Positions 35,686 through 45,900 are shown, counted from the first letter of the stretch. The stretch is DNA of 64,000 nucleotides from Planctobacterium sp965279005 (GCA_965279005.1 CBDIHK010000026.1:248001-312000), one strand, 5' to 3'. Translations and numbers: made by a program. The notes: a model not told the origin generated them from the sequence alone.

Positions 35686-36024
35686 ATGTCAGCATCAGAA
35701 ATCAGGTTAGGTCAACGTCCATTCAGCGATCCTAAGCGCTTTCCAAAAGGCCTGTCTAGAAGTGGGGATTTTTCAATCTCACAAGCGCACTTACTGCAAA
35801 GCTACGGTTTGACCCTGCAACAGCTACAAGATGGTAGCCTGCAACCAGAAAACGACGCAGAGCGCCATTTCCTGAAAGTGATAGACGGCACTTATATGCC
35901 AGAAACTGCGTTGGAAAAAGCCTGGATCAAATATTTGCAGATCACAAAACCGAAAGCGTTTTTCACCCTGTGTGGTAGCACAAGCAACAAACCAGACCCT
36001 ATCGACAGTATAGGGTTGTATTAG
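35686..36024 (+). CDS. maoP: MaoP (DUF413), macrodomain Ori organisation protein
   Basis: 112 residues. Typical DUF413: FSDPKRFPKGLSRSGDFSIS, LLQSYG-LQQLQDG, ERHFLKVIDG and KAWIKYLQITKPKAFFTLCG, all matching E. coli MaoP (YifE) in order and spacing. In E. coli the protein acts with the maoS DNA site next to its own gene to organise the Ori macrodomain. Divergent hdfR is 128 bases away, as in E. coli. Presence of MaoP goes with Dam/SeqA-type gammaproteobacteria and supports the lineage call. Confidence 0.9.
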   Translation: MSASEIRLGQRPFSDPKRFPKGLSRSGDFSISQAHLLQSYGLTLQQLQDGSLQPENDAERHFLKVIDGTYMPETALEKAWIKYLQITKPKAFFTLCGSTSNKPDPIDSIGLY

Positions 36025-36057
36025 GCGCTAGCATTTTGTAAGGATTGCCCAGCCAAT

Positions 36058-36938
36058 CTAGCCTGGCACCGTCATCGCCATATTATTAGCATGGGCAGTG
36101 TCTGGATCAGCGCCAAAACGATGGCCTTTGTCTAGGGCGTCAATGGCGGCAATCTCTTCATGGGTTAGGCGGAAGCCGTCCAGTTCGAAATTCGCTTTTA
36201 TGTTTTTCAGGCTTTCCGCTTTGGGAATAACAATGCGGCCTTGCTGGACATCCCAAGTCAAAATCACCTGGCCGGCCGAAACCCCATATTTCTCAGCAAT
36301 TGCCTGTACCACCGGATCGCTAATTGGCTTTTCACTGACATCTACCCCGCTCCATGTACCCGAGCCCAAAGGCGACCAGCATGAAACCAAAATTTGCTCT
36401 TGGTTGCAGTAATCCACTAGCTGTTTCTGGATTAGGTACGGATGCAGTTCCAATTGGTTGTATTGGGGGCGAACCAGTGCATAGCTGAGCAGGTCTTGCA
36501 CATCAGATATTCGAAAATTGGATAATCCCAATGACTTGATGTTGCCCTGAGCATGAGCTGACTCCATTGCCTGCCAAGTCGCCTGGGTCTTTTCAGGATA
36601 AGGCCAGTGGATTAAATACAGATCCAAATAGTCCATTTGCAGGCGTTCCAAGCTCTCGCCCAACGCTTTTTTGTGCCTTGGGTTCCCTGTTGGTTGTCCC
36701 AAACTTTACTGACCACAAAAAACTGCTCCCTGCGGATCCCAGATTCCAACAAGGCCTTGCCCAAACTGCGCTCATTGCCGTACAAGGATGCCGTATCAAA
36801 GTGCCGGTAGCCAACGTCAATTGCTTTTAAAATCACGTCTTTGACGTAACCGTCATCTTGTTGCCAGTTGCCTATGGCGGCTGTACCAAATCCAACAGAG
36901 GGGATCTGATGGCCATCTTGGAAAGTAAAAAGTTGCAT
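36058..36938 (-). pseudogene. Aldo/keto reductase with a single-base frameshift
   Basis: Two frames make up one AKR. The start is ATG 36938 (AAGGAG seven bases upstream): LFTFQDGHQIPSVGFGTAAI, GYRHFDTASLYGNERSLGKA with the catalytic Asp and Tyr. The frame then changes near 36667-36672 and continues in KKALGESLERLQMDYLDLYL, HWPYPEK (catalytic His), SNFRISDVQDLL, and WSPLGSG to TAG 36058. Adding one base to the T6 tract at 36667-36672 (A6 on the coding strand) restores GTKKALGESLERL exactly as in family members. All catalytic residues are present otherwise. It is either a recent frameshift or a homopolymer read error. Adjacent to the LHPP-like gene, same strand. Confidence 0.8.
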
Positions 36939-36958
36939 ACATAACTCCTTTGATAGGT

Positions 36959-36974
36959 GGCAGCCTCGGCTGCC
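36959..36974 (-). terminator. Hairpin after the LHPP-like gene
   Basis: GGCAGCC and GGCTGCC pair perfectly around a two-base loop, between the LHPP-like gene and the reductase. No T-tract follows on the minus strand, so it may be a processing or attenuation hairpin. Confidence 0.35.
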
Positions 36975-37059
36975 GGTTCCAATTACTTGTTAACTTGCTG
37001 CCAGTAGGCACCTAGCAACTGTCGGGTTAGCAAATTAGCCAAACCATGGTGCAAGACAC

Positions 37060-37812
37060 TTAAATTAATGTCCCAAGTTCAGCGATACTGGCAATGCAGC
37101 AGGCACTGGGAGATAGGCGGGACAAATCAGACTGGGTGAATTTGCCAGTTTGCACCAATACACCCTGCAAACCAGCCTTAACCGCCCCTGCAACGTCGCT
37201 TTCCACGTCATCGCCCACCATAACGCAATCCTTTGCGGCAAAACCGGTTGAGGCCACTACCTGGTCAAAAAACGCCTTGGCTGGTTTTCCCATGACCAAA
37301 GCCTCAACACCTGATGCCCATTCAATGGCTTGTACAAAGGCGCCAGAATCCAGCTGCAACTGGCCGCCCTCTTTAAAATAACGGTTTTTCGCGATGGCAA
37401 TTAATGGTGCGCCTTTGCGGCATAATTGGAAAGCGCGGTTGAGGTGTTCATAATCAAATTTATCCCTGGCATCACCAATTAATACAGCCGAAGGTTGGTC
37501 GGTTTCCATTTCCCCAAACATTGGGGCTATGGAGGGGTGGACTAGGCTGAATGGGGACAGCCCTGCTTGCACTAGGTAATCACGGGCAGCGATAGGTGCC
37601 GTGTAGATCTCATCGAGTTCCACCGCAAAACCCATATCCGTCAGTTTTTGTTGGATTTGGTGCTGGCTTTGGGTTGCGGTGTTGGTGACAAACCTAAGCA
37701 ACAAGCCCCGTTTCCGTAAAGATTCAACAGCCATTATGGCACCTGGGATGACTTCATTGCCGTCATAGAGCACACCACTAATATCAAGAAAAACCGCTTT
37801 AACCTTATTCAT
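37060..37812 (-). CDS. LHPP-like HAD-IIA phosphatase
   Basis: 250 residues. The HAD motif I is LDISGVLYDG, the same unusual D-I-S-G found in phospholysine/phosphohistidine phosphatase LHPP. It is followed by RFVTNTATQS (motif II), LVMGKPAKAFFDQVV (Lys of motif III) and VMVGDDVESDVAGAVKAGLQ (motif IV). The cap has the HAD-IIA pattern. A cytosolic phosphatase on a small phospho-compound or phospho-protein is likely. It sits just upstream of the frameshifted reductase and downstream of the HNH pseudogene, all on the minus strand. Confidence 0.87.
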   Translation of the reverse strand: MNKVKAVFLDISGVLYDGNEVIPGAIMAVESLRKRGLLLRFVTNTATQSQHQIQQKLTDMGFAVELDEIYTAPIAARDYLVQAGLSPFSLVHPSIAPMFGEMETDQPSAVLIGDARDKFDYEHLNRAFQLCRKGAPLIAIAKNRYFKEGGQLQLDSGAFVQAIEWASGVEALVMGKPAKAFFDQVVASTGFAAKDCVMVGDDVESDVAGAVKAGLQGVLVQTGKFTQSDLSRLSPSACCIASIAELGTLI

Positions 37813-37850
37813 AACTATAGCGCCTCGACCATTATTGGCTATAGAAGGAC

Positions 37851-38424
37851 TTTAAGCTGAAACCCGCTGTTTCGCCACCCAGGCAAAATGTTTAGCCAAA
37901 TTTTGATCCTGCAAAATAGCATCAAGTGTATTTAGATGCTTGGCCAAATACATTTCATCATAATACCGATCCCAGTAAGTATTTGCTTACTCAGTGGGAA
38001 TTGAAAAGGGTTTAGACAAGGCAAATGTTCAAAGGTCTAGTGGGGCTAAATCGAGAACATTTAACGAAGTATAAACCCTTTTCAAACCCATCGGAGACGC
38101 CACTCAGGAACACAATTTCTGTGTTGCACGAAGTTCATAAGACCACCAGTATTACTTCATTCGTGCGCCTTGAAATTGAGTCCCTGAGGCAGTGCTGAGT
38201 GAGCAAATACTTACTGGGATCGGTATAACTTTATGGATACCACTATGGCATTTGCGGCAAATGTAAATGCCAAGATTCAATTCCTGTTTGCTGTAGTGCT
38301 TTTTAAAATGGTTGCGCCGGTGCATTTTTTTGGGAATAAGGTGATGGAAGGTTAAAGGGCATCGCCGCTGGCAACATGGACAGCAAGTCTTTGAATCATT
38401 GGAAAGGGTGTACTCCAAGGCCAA
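37851..38424 (-). pseudogene. HNH-type small protein gene split by the 264-bp element
   Basis: The 5' part on the minus strand reads CCPCCQRRCPLTFHHLIPKK, CRKCHSGIHKV, with zinc-binding CxxC pairs and the HH...N...H pattern of small HNH proteins. It is then interrupted. The 3' part beyond the element reads YDEMYLAKHLNTLDAI, KHFAWVAKQRVSA and stops at 37853-37851. If bases 37963-38226 are removed, the two halves join in frame as GIHKVYDEMYLAKHLN, which fits the family. The start is unclear: only TTG codons are found near 38424 and none has a ribosome site. The intact protein would be about 100 residues. Confidence 0.82.
37963..38226. mobile_element. 264-bp inverted-repeat (MITE-like) element inserted in the HNH gene
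   Basis: The two ends, 37963-37994 and the reverse complement of 38195-38226, are 32 bp long and agree at 31 positions (starting ATACCGATCCCAGTAAG). The 200-bp interior has no coding frame and contains its own short hairpin (ACACA...TGTGT near 38110-38125). No transposase is encoded. Removing exactly this segment restores the HNH reading frame, and no target duplication is evident. The same 32-bp end occurs singly at 9103, 19478 and 28740, and partly at 56910. Confidence 0.88.
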
Positions 38425-38595
38425 ATCTAAATATTAGAGAAAACACATCAAGAGTGTAGCAATATTGATACACTTTGAACTACGCTATTAATGCGTTTGC
38501 AACATAATTTCTGGTAGATTGCCTGTTACAGTCAGAGCCAAACAAAAACAACATGAGCCCGACTTCTTTTTTTTATTAACAATGCCCTTTGGTTG

Positions 38596-40320
38596 ATGGC
38601 CGGCGCATCATTGCTCTGGTTAATCGTCGCATTGTTGTTTTTCCCAGCTATCCCTTTTGCCGAGTTCGATTTTCTAGATGCCATCGGTGAAGCCAGCAAT
38701 GTGGTGATGGCAGGTTTGTTTTCGGTGTTTATTGCCCGCTCCAAGTTACAGGTGCGCACAAAACTTTACCTGGTGACTGGCATGGCCTGCATGTTCATCG
38801 GCGGCAGCGCCGATGTCATGGACGAGTTTTTTATCATCAAACACCTAGGCGCCTTGCTGGAAAATATCTTTAAAACCCTAGCTGCGGTGTTTACCCTATT
38901 TGGCTTGTTACGCCTGGCACGCGAAGCCAAACTGTCTTTGCAGCGCGCTGAGCACTTTCGCAAGGTATCAGGTTCCATGACCCTGTTGACCGAAGTTGGC
39001 CGGGAGCTAACCAGCTCGCTCGCCATGAACGATGTGTTGCAAATCATCTACAACAAACTGCAATCGTCAGTGCACATGGATCAGTTCAAAGTCAGCTTGT
39101 TGATTGATGGCAAGCTCACTACCTTCCTAAATAAAGACAAAGGTAACGATTGCGAAACACCGGAGGTAGTGGAGCAAGCGCTAATGCCACTGCAAAACTG
39201 GGTGTGCCAAAACGAAACCTCAATGTACATGTTTGATACTGATCGCTGCCTTGACAAATACTTTGCCGACCAGTCTGAGCGGGATATTTTTGAAAAAGCG
39301 CGACGCGCCCACAGCCACTACCTGGCGGGCACCCTCTTTATCGTGCCCATTAAAATGGATTTAGGCCTTGTGGGCATATTTGTCATCCACCTGCACGATA
39401 CTATGGGCCTAGACAGCTACCAGTGCCAAAACATCGAATCTATTGCCTCCTACGCCGCCATCGCCATCACCAATGCCTTGAGCCACAAACGCTTGGAAAC
39501 CCAAAACGATGAATTGGAAAATGCCTATGTGCAACTTAAGGATACGCAGCAAAACCTGCTAGAAGCGGAAAAAGGCGCGTCGCTAGGTCGTTTGGTGGCA
39601 GGGGTATCGCAGGAAATGAATACGCCGCTTGGCAACGCCATTACGTCGGAAAGCGCGCTGCGGCAGCAGCTAAAACAAGTGCAAGCTAAATTCGACAACA
39701 AACAACTGACCCAAGTCCAGTTCAAGCACTTCCTGCAACACTGTAACGACTCGCTGGATCTAGTTAGCACCAGCCTTGCCAAACTCAAGCGCCTTATCAA
39801 CAACTTCCGGCAAATATATTTGGTACAAACCGATGAGACTAAAACCAAGTTTGATCTAGTACGTAAATTACGTGAAGTGGAAGCGACAATGAAAATGGAC
39901 TCGCGGGCGAAAAAGTTCTATATCAACTTTAACCTGCCGAGCAACCTAATAATGGAAGGCTACCCAGGTGTGATCCAAGAGGTGATTGAGCACCTTTATG
40001 AAAATGTCATGCTGCACCAGTTTAACCCAGGTTACGGCGCCCAAATTAACGTCAGCGCTGAATTTGAATCGGATGACTGGTTATTGATTTGTTTTGAAGA
40101 CAATGGCCGGGGCGGCGAGTCTGAATACCAGCTGCAAGAATTTGCCTCAACCGACGTTGACAAGACGGTCAAAGCGGCAGGTTTCGGTTTGAGTATTGTA
40201 CTTAACCTAGTGCAAAAGGTGCTGGCAGGCAGCATTGAGCTGAATAACGCCGACCCCAATAGCACTAAATTTGAGATACGCATTCCCAGGCACGATGACG
40301 CCGCACTCCCCCCTCTTTAG
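38596..40320 (+). CDS. Membrane sensor kinase homologue with Gln in place of the phospho-His
   Basis: 574 residues from ATG 38596; a TTG one codon before is an alternative. Three or so N-terminal TM segments (~5-25, 35-48, 58-72, 90-105), a GAF-like domain (~130-295), then a kinase core. In the HisKA motif the usual GVAHEINTPLG is GVSQEMNTPLG, with Gln at position 339 (CAG codon), so it cannot autophosphorylate on the usual His. The ATP domain keeps N (HLYENVM), EDNGRGG and GFGLSIVLNL. Upstream, ATG 38554 would read in frame if the T8 tract at 38567-38574 had seven T, giving a better N terminus. A phosphatase, allosteric or decoy role is possible. Confidence 0.8.
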   Translation: MAGASLLWLIVALLFFPAIPFAEFDFLDAIGEASNVVMAGLFSVFIARSKLQVRTKLYLVTGMACMFIGGSADVMDEFFIIKHLGALLENIFKTLAAVFTLFGLLRLAREAKLSLQRAEHFRKVSGSMTLLTEVGRELTSSLAMNDVLQIIYNKLQSSVHMDQFKVSLLIDGKLTTFLNKDKGNDCETPEVVEQALMPLQNWVCQNETSMYMFDTDRCLDKYFADQSERDIFEKARRAHSHYLAGTLFIVPIKMDLGLVGIFVIHLHDTMGLDSYQCQNIESIASYAAIAITNALSHKRLETQNDELENAYVQLKDTQQNLLEAEKGASLGRLVAGVSQEMNTPLGNAITSESALRQQLKQVQAKFDNKQLTQVQFKHFLQHCNDSLDLVSTSLAKLKRLINNFRQIYLVQTDETKTKFDLVRKLREVEATMKMDSRAKKFYINFNLPSNLIMEGYPGVIQEVIEHLYENVMLHQFNPGYGAQINVSAEFESDDWLLICFEDNGRGGESEYQLQEFASTDVDKTVKAAGFGLSIVLNLVQKVLAGSIELNNADPNSTKFEIRIPRHDDAALPPL

Positions 40321-40402
40321 CGCGGCTATGAACTTGCCAACACTTGGCCTGTGCACTATGTTTACCCATCAGGTGTTTTGATAAATTTGCTCAAGGAAGA
40401 CC

Positions 40403-41293
40403 ATGCGGTTATTTAGGATCCTATTACTCATCGCTTTTACCTATCAATTCCACGCACACGCTGGCAAAAACGATATAAATGCTGTCTACGACATTGGCAA
40501 CGCCCAGCTATACCTCAACTGCACGCCAAACGAGGGTGACCAGCCACTATTAGTTTTAGAGCAGGGCTTTGGTCGGTTTGGTTCTGATGGTGCCTGGCAA
40601 GCCAATATCGAAGCACTAGCCGACCATTTCCAAGTGTGTTTTTACGACCGCACCGGCCTTGGCAAGAGTAGTGAAAACAACCAAGCCATCAGCGTTTTTG
40701 AGTTAGCCCAACAATTGCGGCAACTCTTGAATAAAGCCGGCCTGGAGTCACCCCACTATATGGCAGGGGGCTCCTATGCGGCCTATATAATTAGGGCATA
40801 CAACCATCTCTATCCACAACAAATTCTCGGAGCAGTGTTAATTGATCCTCCGCCCTTCGGCTACTTTAAAACCATGGCGACACGCTGGCCCGGGGGCTTT
40901 AAAACAGACAATTTGCAGCTACAACGCTTTTATGAATTTGAACAAAGTGTAAGGGATCCGCTATTTGCGCGGGCACCTGAAAAAATAGACCATATGCAAA
41001 GCGAAAAACAAATAGAGGACACATCGGGTTTTGGGGACAAGCCCATAGTGACAATATTTTCAGCCCAGCTAGCAGAACTGAAAACCGCTTACGATCCGCC
41101 TTTTGTACCAGACAACATCGCTTCGGTCATGAACCAGCTCTACGCGGGTGTGGAGCAGCAATACCAATCGTTGTCGAGCAACAGCGAGATACTCCACTCG
41201 AAGTCAGATAAACATCATCTGCATTTATCTGACCCGGAATTGGTGCTTAAGGCAATCAAATCACTGCCCCAAAAATCAAATCACCCTAGGTAG
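40403..41293 (+). CDS. Secreted alpha/beta-hydrolase
   Basis: 296 residues; AAGGAAG before ATG. Signal peptide ends near AHA-GK (~20). The alpha/beta-hydrolase fold shows LLVLEQGFGRFGSDGAW (oxyanion side), FYDRTGLGKSS, nucleophile elbow GGSYAAY, acid LIDPPP and catalytic His in KHHLHLSDPELV. A periplasmic esterase or similar enzyme is likely. Its end overlaps the end of the convergent response regulator by 18 bases. No operon partner on its strand. Confidence 0.85.
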   Translation: MRLFRILLLIAFTYQFHAHAGKNDINAVYDIGNAQLYLNCTPNEGDQPLLVLEQGFGRFGSDGAWQANIEALADHFQVCFYDRTGLGKSSENNQAISVFELAQQLRQLLNKAGLESPHYMAGGSYAAYIIRAYNHLYPQQILGAVLIDPPPFGYFKTMATRWPGGFKTDNLQLQRFYEFEQSVRDPLFARAPEKIDHMQSEKQIEDTSGFGDKPIVTIFSAQLAELKTAYDPPFVPDNIASVMNQLYAGVEQQYQSLSSNSEILHSKSDKHHLHLSDPELVLKAIKSLPQKSNHPR

Positions 41294-42826
41294 TTCCAAG
41301 GCAATGGTACAGCCGGCAATGTCATCACTCTGGCTAGTGACTTTACCCTGCATTTGCTCCACTAATAAACGGATGGTGTAACGGGCGGCGGCCTGGCTGT
41401 TGCTCGCTGTCAGGAAAGAGCATTTCTCAAAAAATGCCATTGCCACCTCTACCGGCGCCCGCCAAAGGTTGTTAACCGACACTGAAATCTTGCCACCGTT
41501 GGTATTGATCCTAACTGTAACAATGGAGTGCTCCGGCGCAGTTTGTACAGCATGCCAAAGCAGGTTATGGCAAAGCTGGTCGACTAAGTTCTGTTCACCT
41601 GTCACCAAGTTGGCACCATCGAAGGAGGCATCCAATGCGACAGATTTATCCTCCATCGCCTGGCTAAACTGGCTGGCAATAGCCGCAAAGCTGGTATCTA
41701 AATTGATGGCTTTAGCGTTTAGTTCATAGTCACCACTCTCAATTTTGCTAACCAGTTGGAAATTGTCCAACAACCGGGTAACGCTATTGCAGGAGGCTTG
41801 CAATGCTTCGGTTTGCCTAGCGACTTGTGCTGGGTCATCACGCACAACCAGTAAGTTACCGAGCCCCTCTCCCATGTCCGACAATGGCGATTTGACTTCA
41901 TCTTCCAGGAATTGGTCAAACTGCTGCCGCATCTGGGTAAAATCCATCATCAAATCCACCTGTTCCCGCAAGACTTTGTGGGTCAGTGCCAGCTTCATGT
42001 GATTTTTCACCCGGGCTTTCAATATGGGCGGGTTAATGGGTTTGGTGATATAGTCGACAGCCCCCAACTCCAGCCCTTTCACCACATCTGCGGTTTGATC
42101 CATCGCTGATATAAACATAATGGTTAGGTGCTGGGTCAATGGATGGCTCTTCAACTTCCTACATACTGTAAGGCCATCCATATCCGGCATCATAATATCG
42201 AGCAGGACGAGATCGGGCTGGTTCTGGCCAAGGCAAATTTTTAGGGCTTTTTCACCGCTGGTTGCCGCCATCACCTTGTAGTCGCTCTTGATGACTTCAC
42301 TTACCACTTTGATATTGGCAGGCACGTCGTCGACTACCAACACCGTTGGCAGCTCTGATTGTTCGACTTTGTCTTTTAGTTTATCTGCCTTGGCAACCAC
42401 TTCAGGTTCAGCTTTCAACGGCAATACAATGGCGCGCTTTACCCTGTCTTTGAGCATTTTCAATGAAAATGGCTTCACAATAAATTCTGAAACACCGCTC
42501 TTTACGGCATTAAGCACGGTGCCCTGCTCAATATTGGACGAGATAATAATAAAGGCTGACTTAGTACCATCGTTGCCGGAGCGGATATTGCGCAGCAACT
42601 CAATGCCGTTTATTTTGGGTGGCGAATGCTCGGAAATAATAACGTCATACTGCTGTTTAAGCAGGTGTTCATCCGCCATTTTCTGGCTGGAGGCCATTTG
42701 CACATCTTGGAATCCCAATTCCTTAAGCATGGCGACTATGGTGTTGCGCACCGTATCTGCAGGATCAATAACCAACACCTTTTTGCTGGCAAATAGTATC
42801 CGTTCAAGTTGTAACGGGTTCGACAT
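41276..42826 (-). CDS. Double-receiver protein with degenerate kinase module
   Basis: 516 residues. The first receiver (~15-130) has Glu66 (IISEHSPPKING) where the phospho-Asp is expected; K118 in FIVKPF is kept. The second receiver (~161-280) is canonical, with LLDIMMPDMDG (D210) and ITKPINPP. The C-terminal part (~285-516) looks like a HisKA-HATPase remnant: DEVKSPLSDMGEGL has Asp309 where His belongs and the ATPase part lacks clear N and G boxes (VSVNNLWRAP). It is probably a phospho-accepting scaffold with one live and one mimic receiver. The gene is divergent from the 1871-residue hybrid kinase, 130 bases away, so it may receive its phosphates. Confidence 0.83.
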   Translation of the reverse strand: MSNPLQLERILFASKKVLVIDPADTVRNTIVAMLKELGFQDVQMASSQKMADEHLLKQQYDVIISEHSPPKINGIELLRNIRSGNDGTKSAFIIISSNIEQGTVLNAVKSGVSEFIVKPFSLKMLKDRVKRAIVLPLKAEPEVVAKADKLKDKVEQSELPTVLVVDDVPANIKVVSEVIKSDYKVMAATSGEKALKICLGQNQPDLVLLDIMMPDMDGLTVCRKLKSHPLTQHLTIMFISAMDQTADVVKGLELGAVDYITKPINPPILKARVKNHMKLALTHKVLREQVDLMMDFTQMRQQFDQFLEDEVKSPLSDMGEGLGNLLVVRDDPAQVARQTEALQASCNSVTRLLDNFQLVSKIESGDYELNAKAINLDTSFAAIASQFSQAMEDKSVALDASFDGANLVTGEQNLVDQLCHNLLWHAVQTAPEHSIVTVRINTNGGKISVSVNNLWRAPVEVAMAFFEKCSFLTASNSQAAARYTIRLLVEQMQGKVTSQSDDIAGCTIALELPRVI

Positions 42827-42956
42827 CTCGTTAATTCCACTACTTGTTAAACCAATTAACTGGTTTCAAAAATTCTTGCTTTGAGAATCTTATTTCGCAA
42901 TTCGCTTTGCTATCTCTATACTTGCACATTATGGGAAAAAAGCGAGCAAACAATTA

Positions 42957-45900
42957 ATGCCAAAGGGATACAAAACACTACAGGCCAAATTGCAGCTTTT
43001 GTTTATTACCGCAGTTTGTATGTTATCCATACTGGCCACCAAGCTTGTTTTGGCACAACAAAGTGAACCGGCCAAGATGGAAGTGATTTCTGTCTACAAC
43101 GGATTGTCCAACCCCCAGGTCTATACCATTGCCAAGGATAAAACCGGCTTTTTATGGTTTGGCACCGCGGATGGGGTGAAACGTTACGACGGCTATGAAT
43201 TCCGCTCCTACCGGCATGAGCCAAGTGTTCCAAGCAGCTTGTCCAATGACAATGTAGGTGCCATGCTTATCGACTCAAAAGACCGGCTATGGGTAGGCAC
43301 TTGGGGCGGTGGTGTCAACTTATACCAACCCGAATCTGAAGACTTCCAGCGCTTTATCAACGACCCAGTTAATCCCAACAGCCTGGCCGCCAACCGCATC
43401 CAAACTTTCTTCGAAAGCGCCTCAGGCGAAATCTGGATCGGTACCAACGGGGGTGGGCTGAACCTGTACCGGGCAACAAGCAATGACTTTAAGCGCTATA
43501 CCCAGCAACAAGACGTGCCAGGCTCGATAGGCAATAACCGGGTATGGAGTATTGCCCAGGATTCACAGCAAAACCTTTGGGTAGCCACATCCGATGGGCT
43601 ATACCAGAAGCCCTTGAACCAAGAACAATTCATCGGCTATGGGGTCTCTGACGGCGGCCTGGATCACCCGGAAGTGCGCTATGTCCACTTGGACAATGCG
43701 GACAACCTATGGGTTGCAACCCGAACCAGTTTTGGCCTGTTTGAACCTGGATCCAACCGCTTCACCACATACCAATTAAGCAACGGCACCCTGCCCAGCG
43801 TTAACAATATTACAGTTAATGGCGACACCCTGCTGTTGGCAACATTTGCTGGAGTCTACCAGTTCGATCTAAACCAGCGCCGTTTTTTACTTGCCCAGGG
43901 CGGTGGCAAAGCCGAGCTTGGCAATCGGGATGTAAGGGACGTATTAGTGGACTCCTCCGGCTTGTGGTGGGCGGCGACACGCTATTCTGGCGTCATCAAG
44001 CTGTTTAGGAAACCACCAGCGTTCCAGGCGTGGCGTGGCTTTTTACAGGATGAGCACTTGACCGGCTTGTTCTCCCAAATCATTTCCTTAGCTGAAACCC
44101 AAGATGGCCAGCTGTGGTTGGGAACAGGCAGGAGTATCGTAAAATTTGACCGAGACAGCCAGTTTAGCGCCAATATGTCACGGGAAAACCTAGATCTCCT
44201 GCGCCGCTTGCGGATCCATACCATAGCCCCAGATATTGATGGTAACTTTTACCTGGCTACAGACAATGGCTTGTATTGGTTCCACTCTGGCGTTGAGGTA
44301 TTACAGGAAGTACCACTGCAATGGCTAGGACAGGGAGGCCGTTCGCTGGACTGGTTGAGCGTCGATACCAACAATAATTTGTGGTTGGTGCAGTCGTCGC
44401 GTCCCGGGCTCACCTTTTGGGATAACACCGAAAAAAAGGCAGAACACTTACTGGAAAGTTCGGATATCAACTTCACTTTTGTTGACCAAGCGGGTTTTGT
44501 GTGGGCAGGCAGCAACGGTGATGGATTATACCGGGTAGACCCAAACAGCAAGCGGGTTGCGCAATTTATCAGGGCTGAAAATGGCCAGGGCAGTATCAGC
44601 AGCAACTTTATCAATGACGCTTACCAATCAGATGCCAATACCCTTTGGTTTGCCACTAAGCGTGGTTTGGATCGCCTGCAAATTGATAGCCTGCAAGTAC
44701 AGCACTTTAGCTTCGGGGCTGGTGCCGAAGGCGTCTCTATCCAGGCCATTGCCATGGACAACAATGGCAACCTGTGGCTTGGTAGTGCCAATGGCTTATA
44801 CCGCTTGGAAACTTCAACTGGCGAATACCACCAATTTACCGTCAACGATGGGTTACACAACAATAGCTTCCTCGCACGCTCAGCACTTACAACCACGGAT
44901 GGCCATATTTATTTCGGCAGTATTGACGGCCTTACCGGATTCAATCCACAAGATGTATTTGTCAATAAAACCGTGCCGCCAATTGCCATTACCCGGTTGA
45001 AAGTCGATGGCAATTTAGTACAGCCAATCCCACAGAAACTGGAACTAAAATCCGATTATAAAAACATTGAAATTGGTTTTGCAGCACTGGACTTTCAGGC
45101 CAGCGAGGACAACCGCTACCGCTCACGGGTATTGGGCTTTACCGAGCATTGGGGCGATATTACCGAGCGCAACAGCCTGACCATTGGCAGGTTGGCTCCG
45201 GATACCTACCAGTTCGAAGTCATAGGTAGCAATAACCACGGCATCTGGAATGAGCAGGGCGTTGCTTTAACGCTGGAGGTTATGCCGGCTTGGCACCAAA
45301 CCTTGTGGTTTAGGGTCAGCGCCCCCTTAACCTTGCTGGTGGCCATTATTGGGATCTACTTACTGCGCCTGGCCAAACACAGGCGCACGGAGCGCTACCT
45401 GGCAAAACAAGTTGAGCAACGTACACAAGATATTTTTGTATTAGGTGACGTTGGCAAAGACATCGCCGCCACCTTCGATATGGAGCTTGTCTGCCAGAAA
45501 ATTCATGAGCGCCTCGGGCCCTCGATTAATGCCGACCTGTTTGCCATCGGCTTGCGGGAGCACATCGGGGATAAATTCGACATTATCTTCGACCAGCGAT
45601 CTAACAATGGCCAGGCCACCATCAAGCTCGACTTGGACGACCCCAATAACCCCATCAGCCAATGTATACAAAAAGAATCTGAAATTTACATTAAGGCACC
45701 CGATTACTGGCCGCGTTATGGATTGGATAGCCCTGGCGAAAACAGCCCTGTGAAAAGCTTGATATGTGAACCCTTGTTGGCCAGCAACAAAATGATTGGC
45801 TTTATCCTGGTTGTAATGAACCGGCGTTATGCATTCGAACGTTCGTTGCTCAACGTGATGCAGGTTGTGGGCAGCCAGGCCGCAGTCGCATTGTCAAACT

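Noticed and set aside
38100..38130. Short hairpin in the 264-bp element as a possible terminator or RNA gene
   Set aside because: The stem is only about five bases and there is no T-run; it is better seen as part of the element interior.
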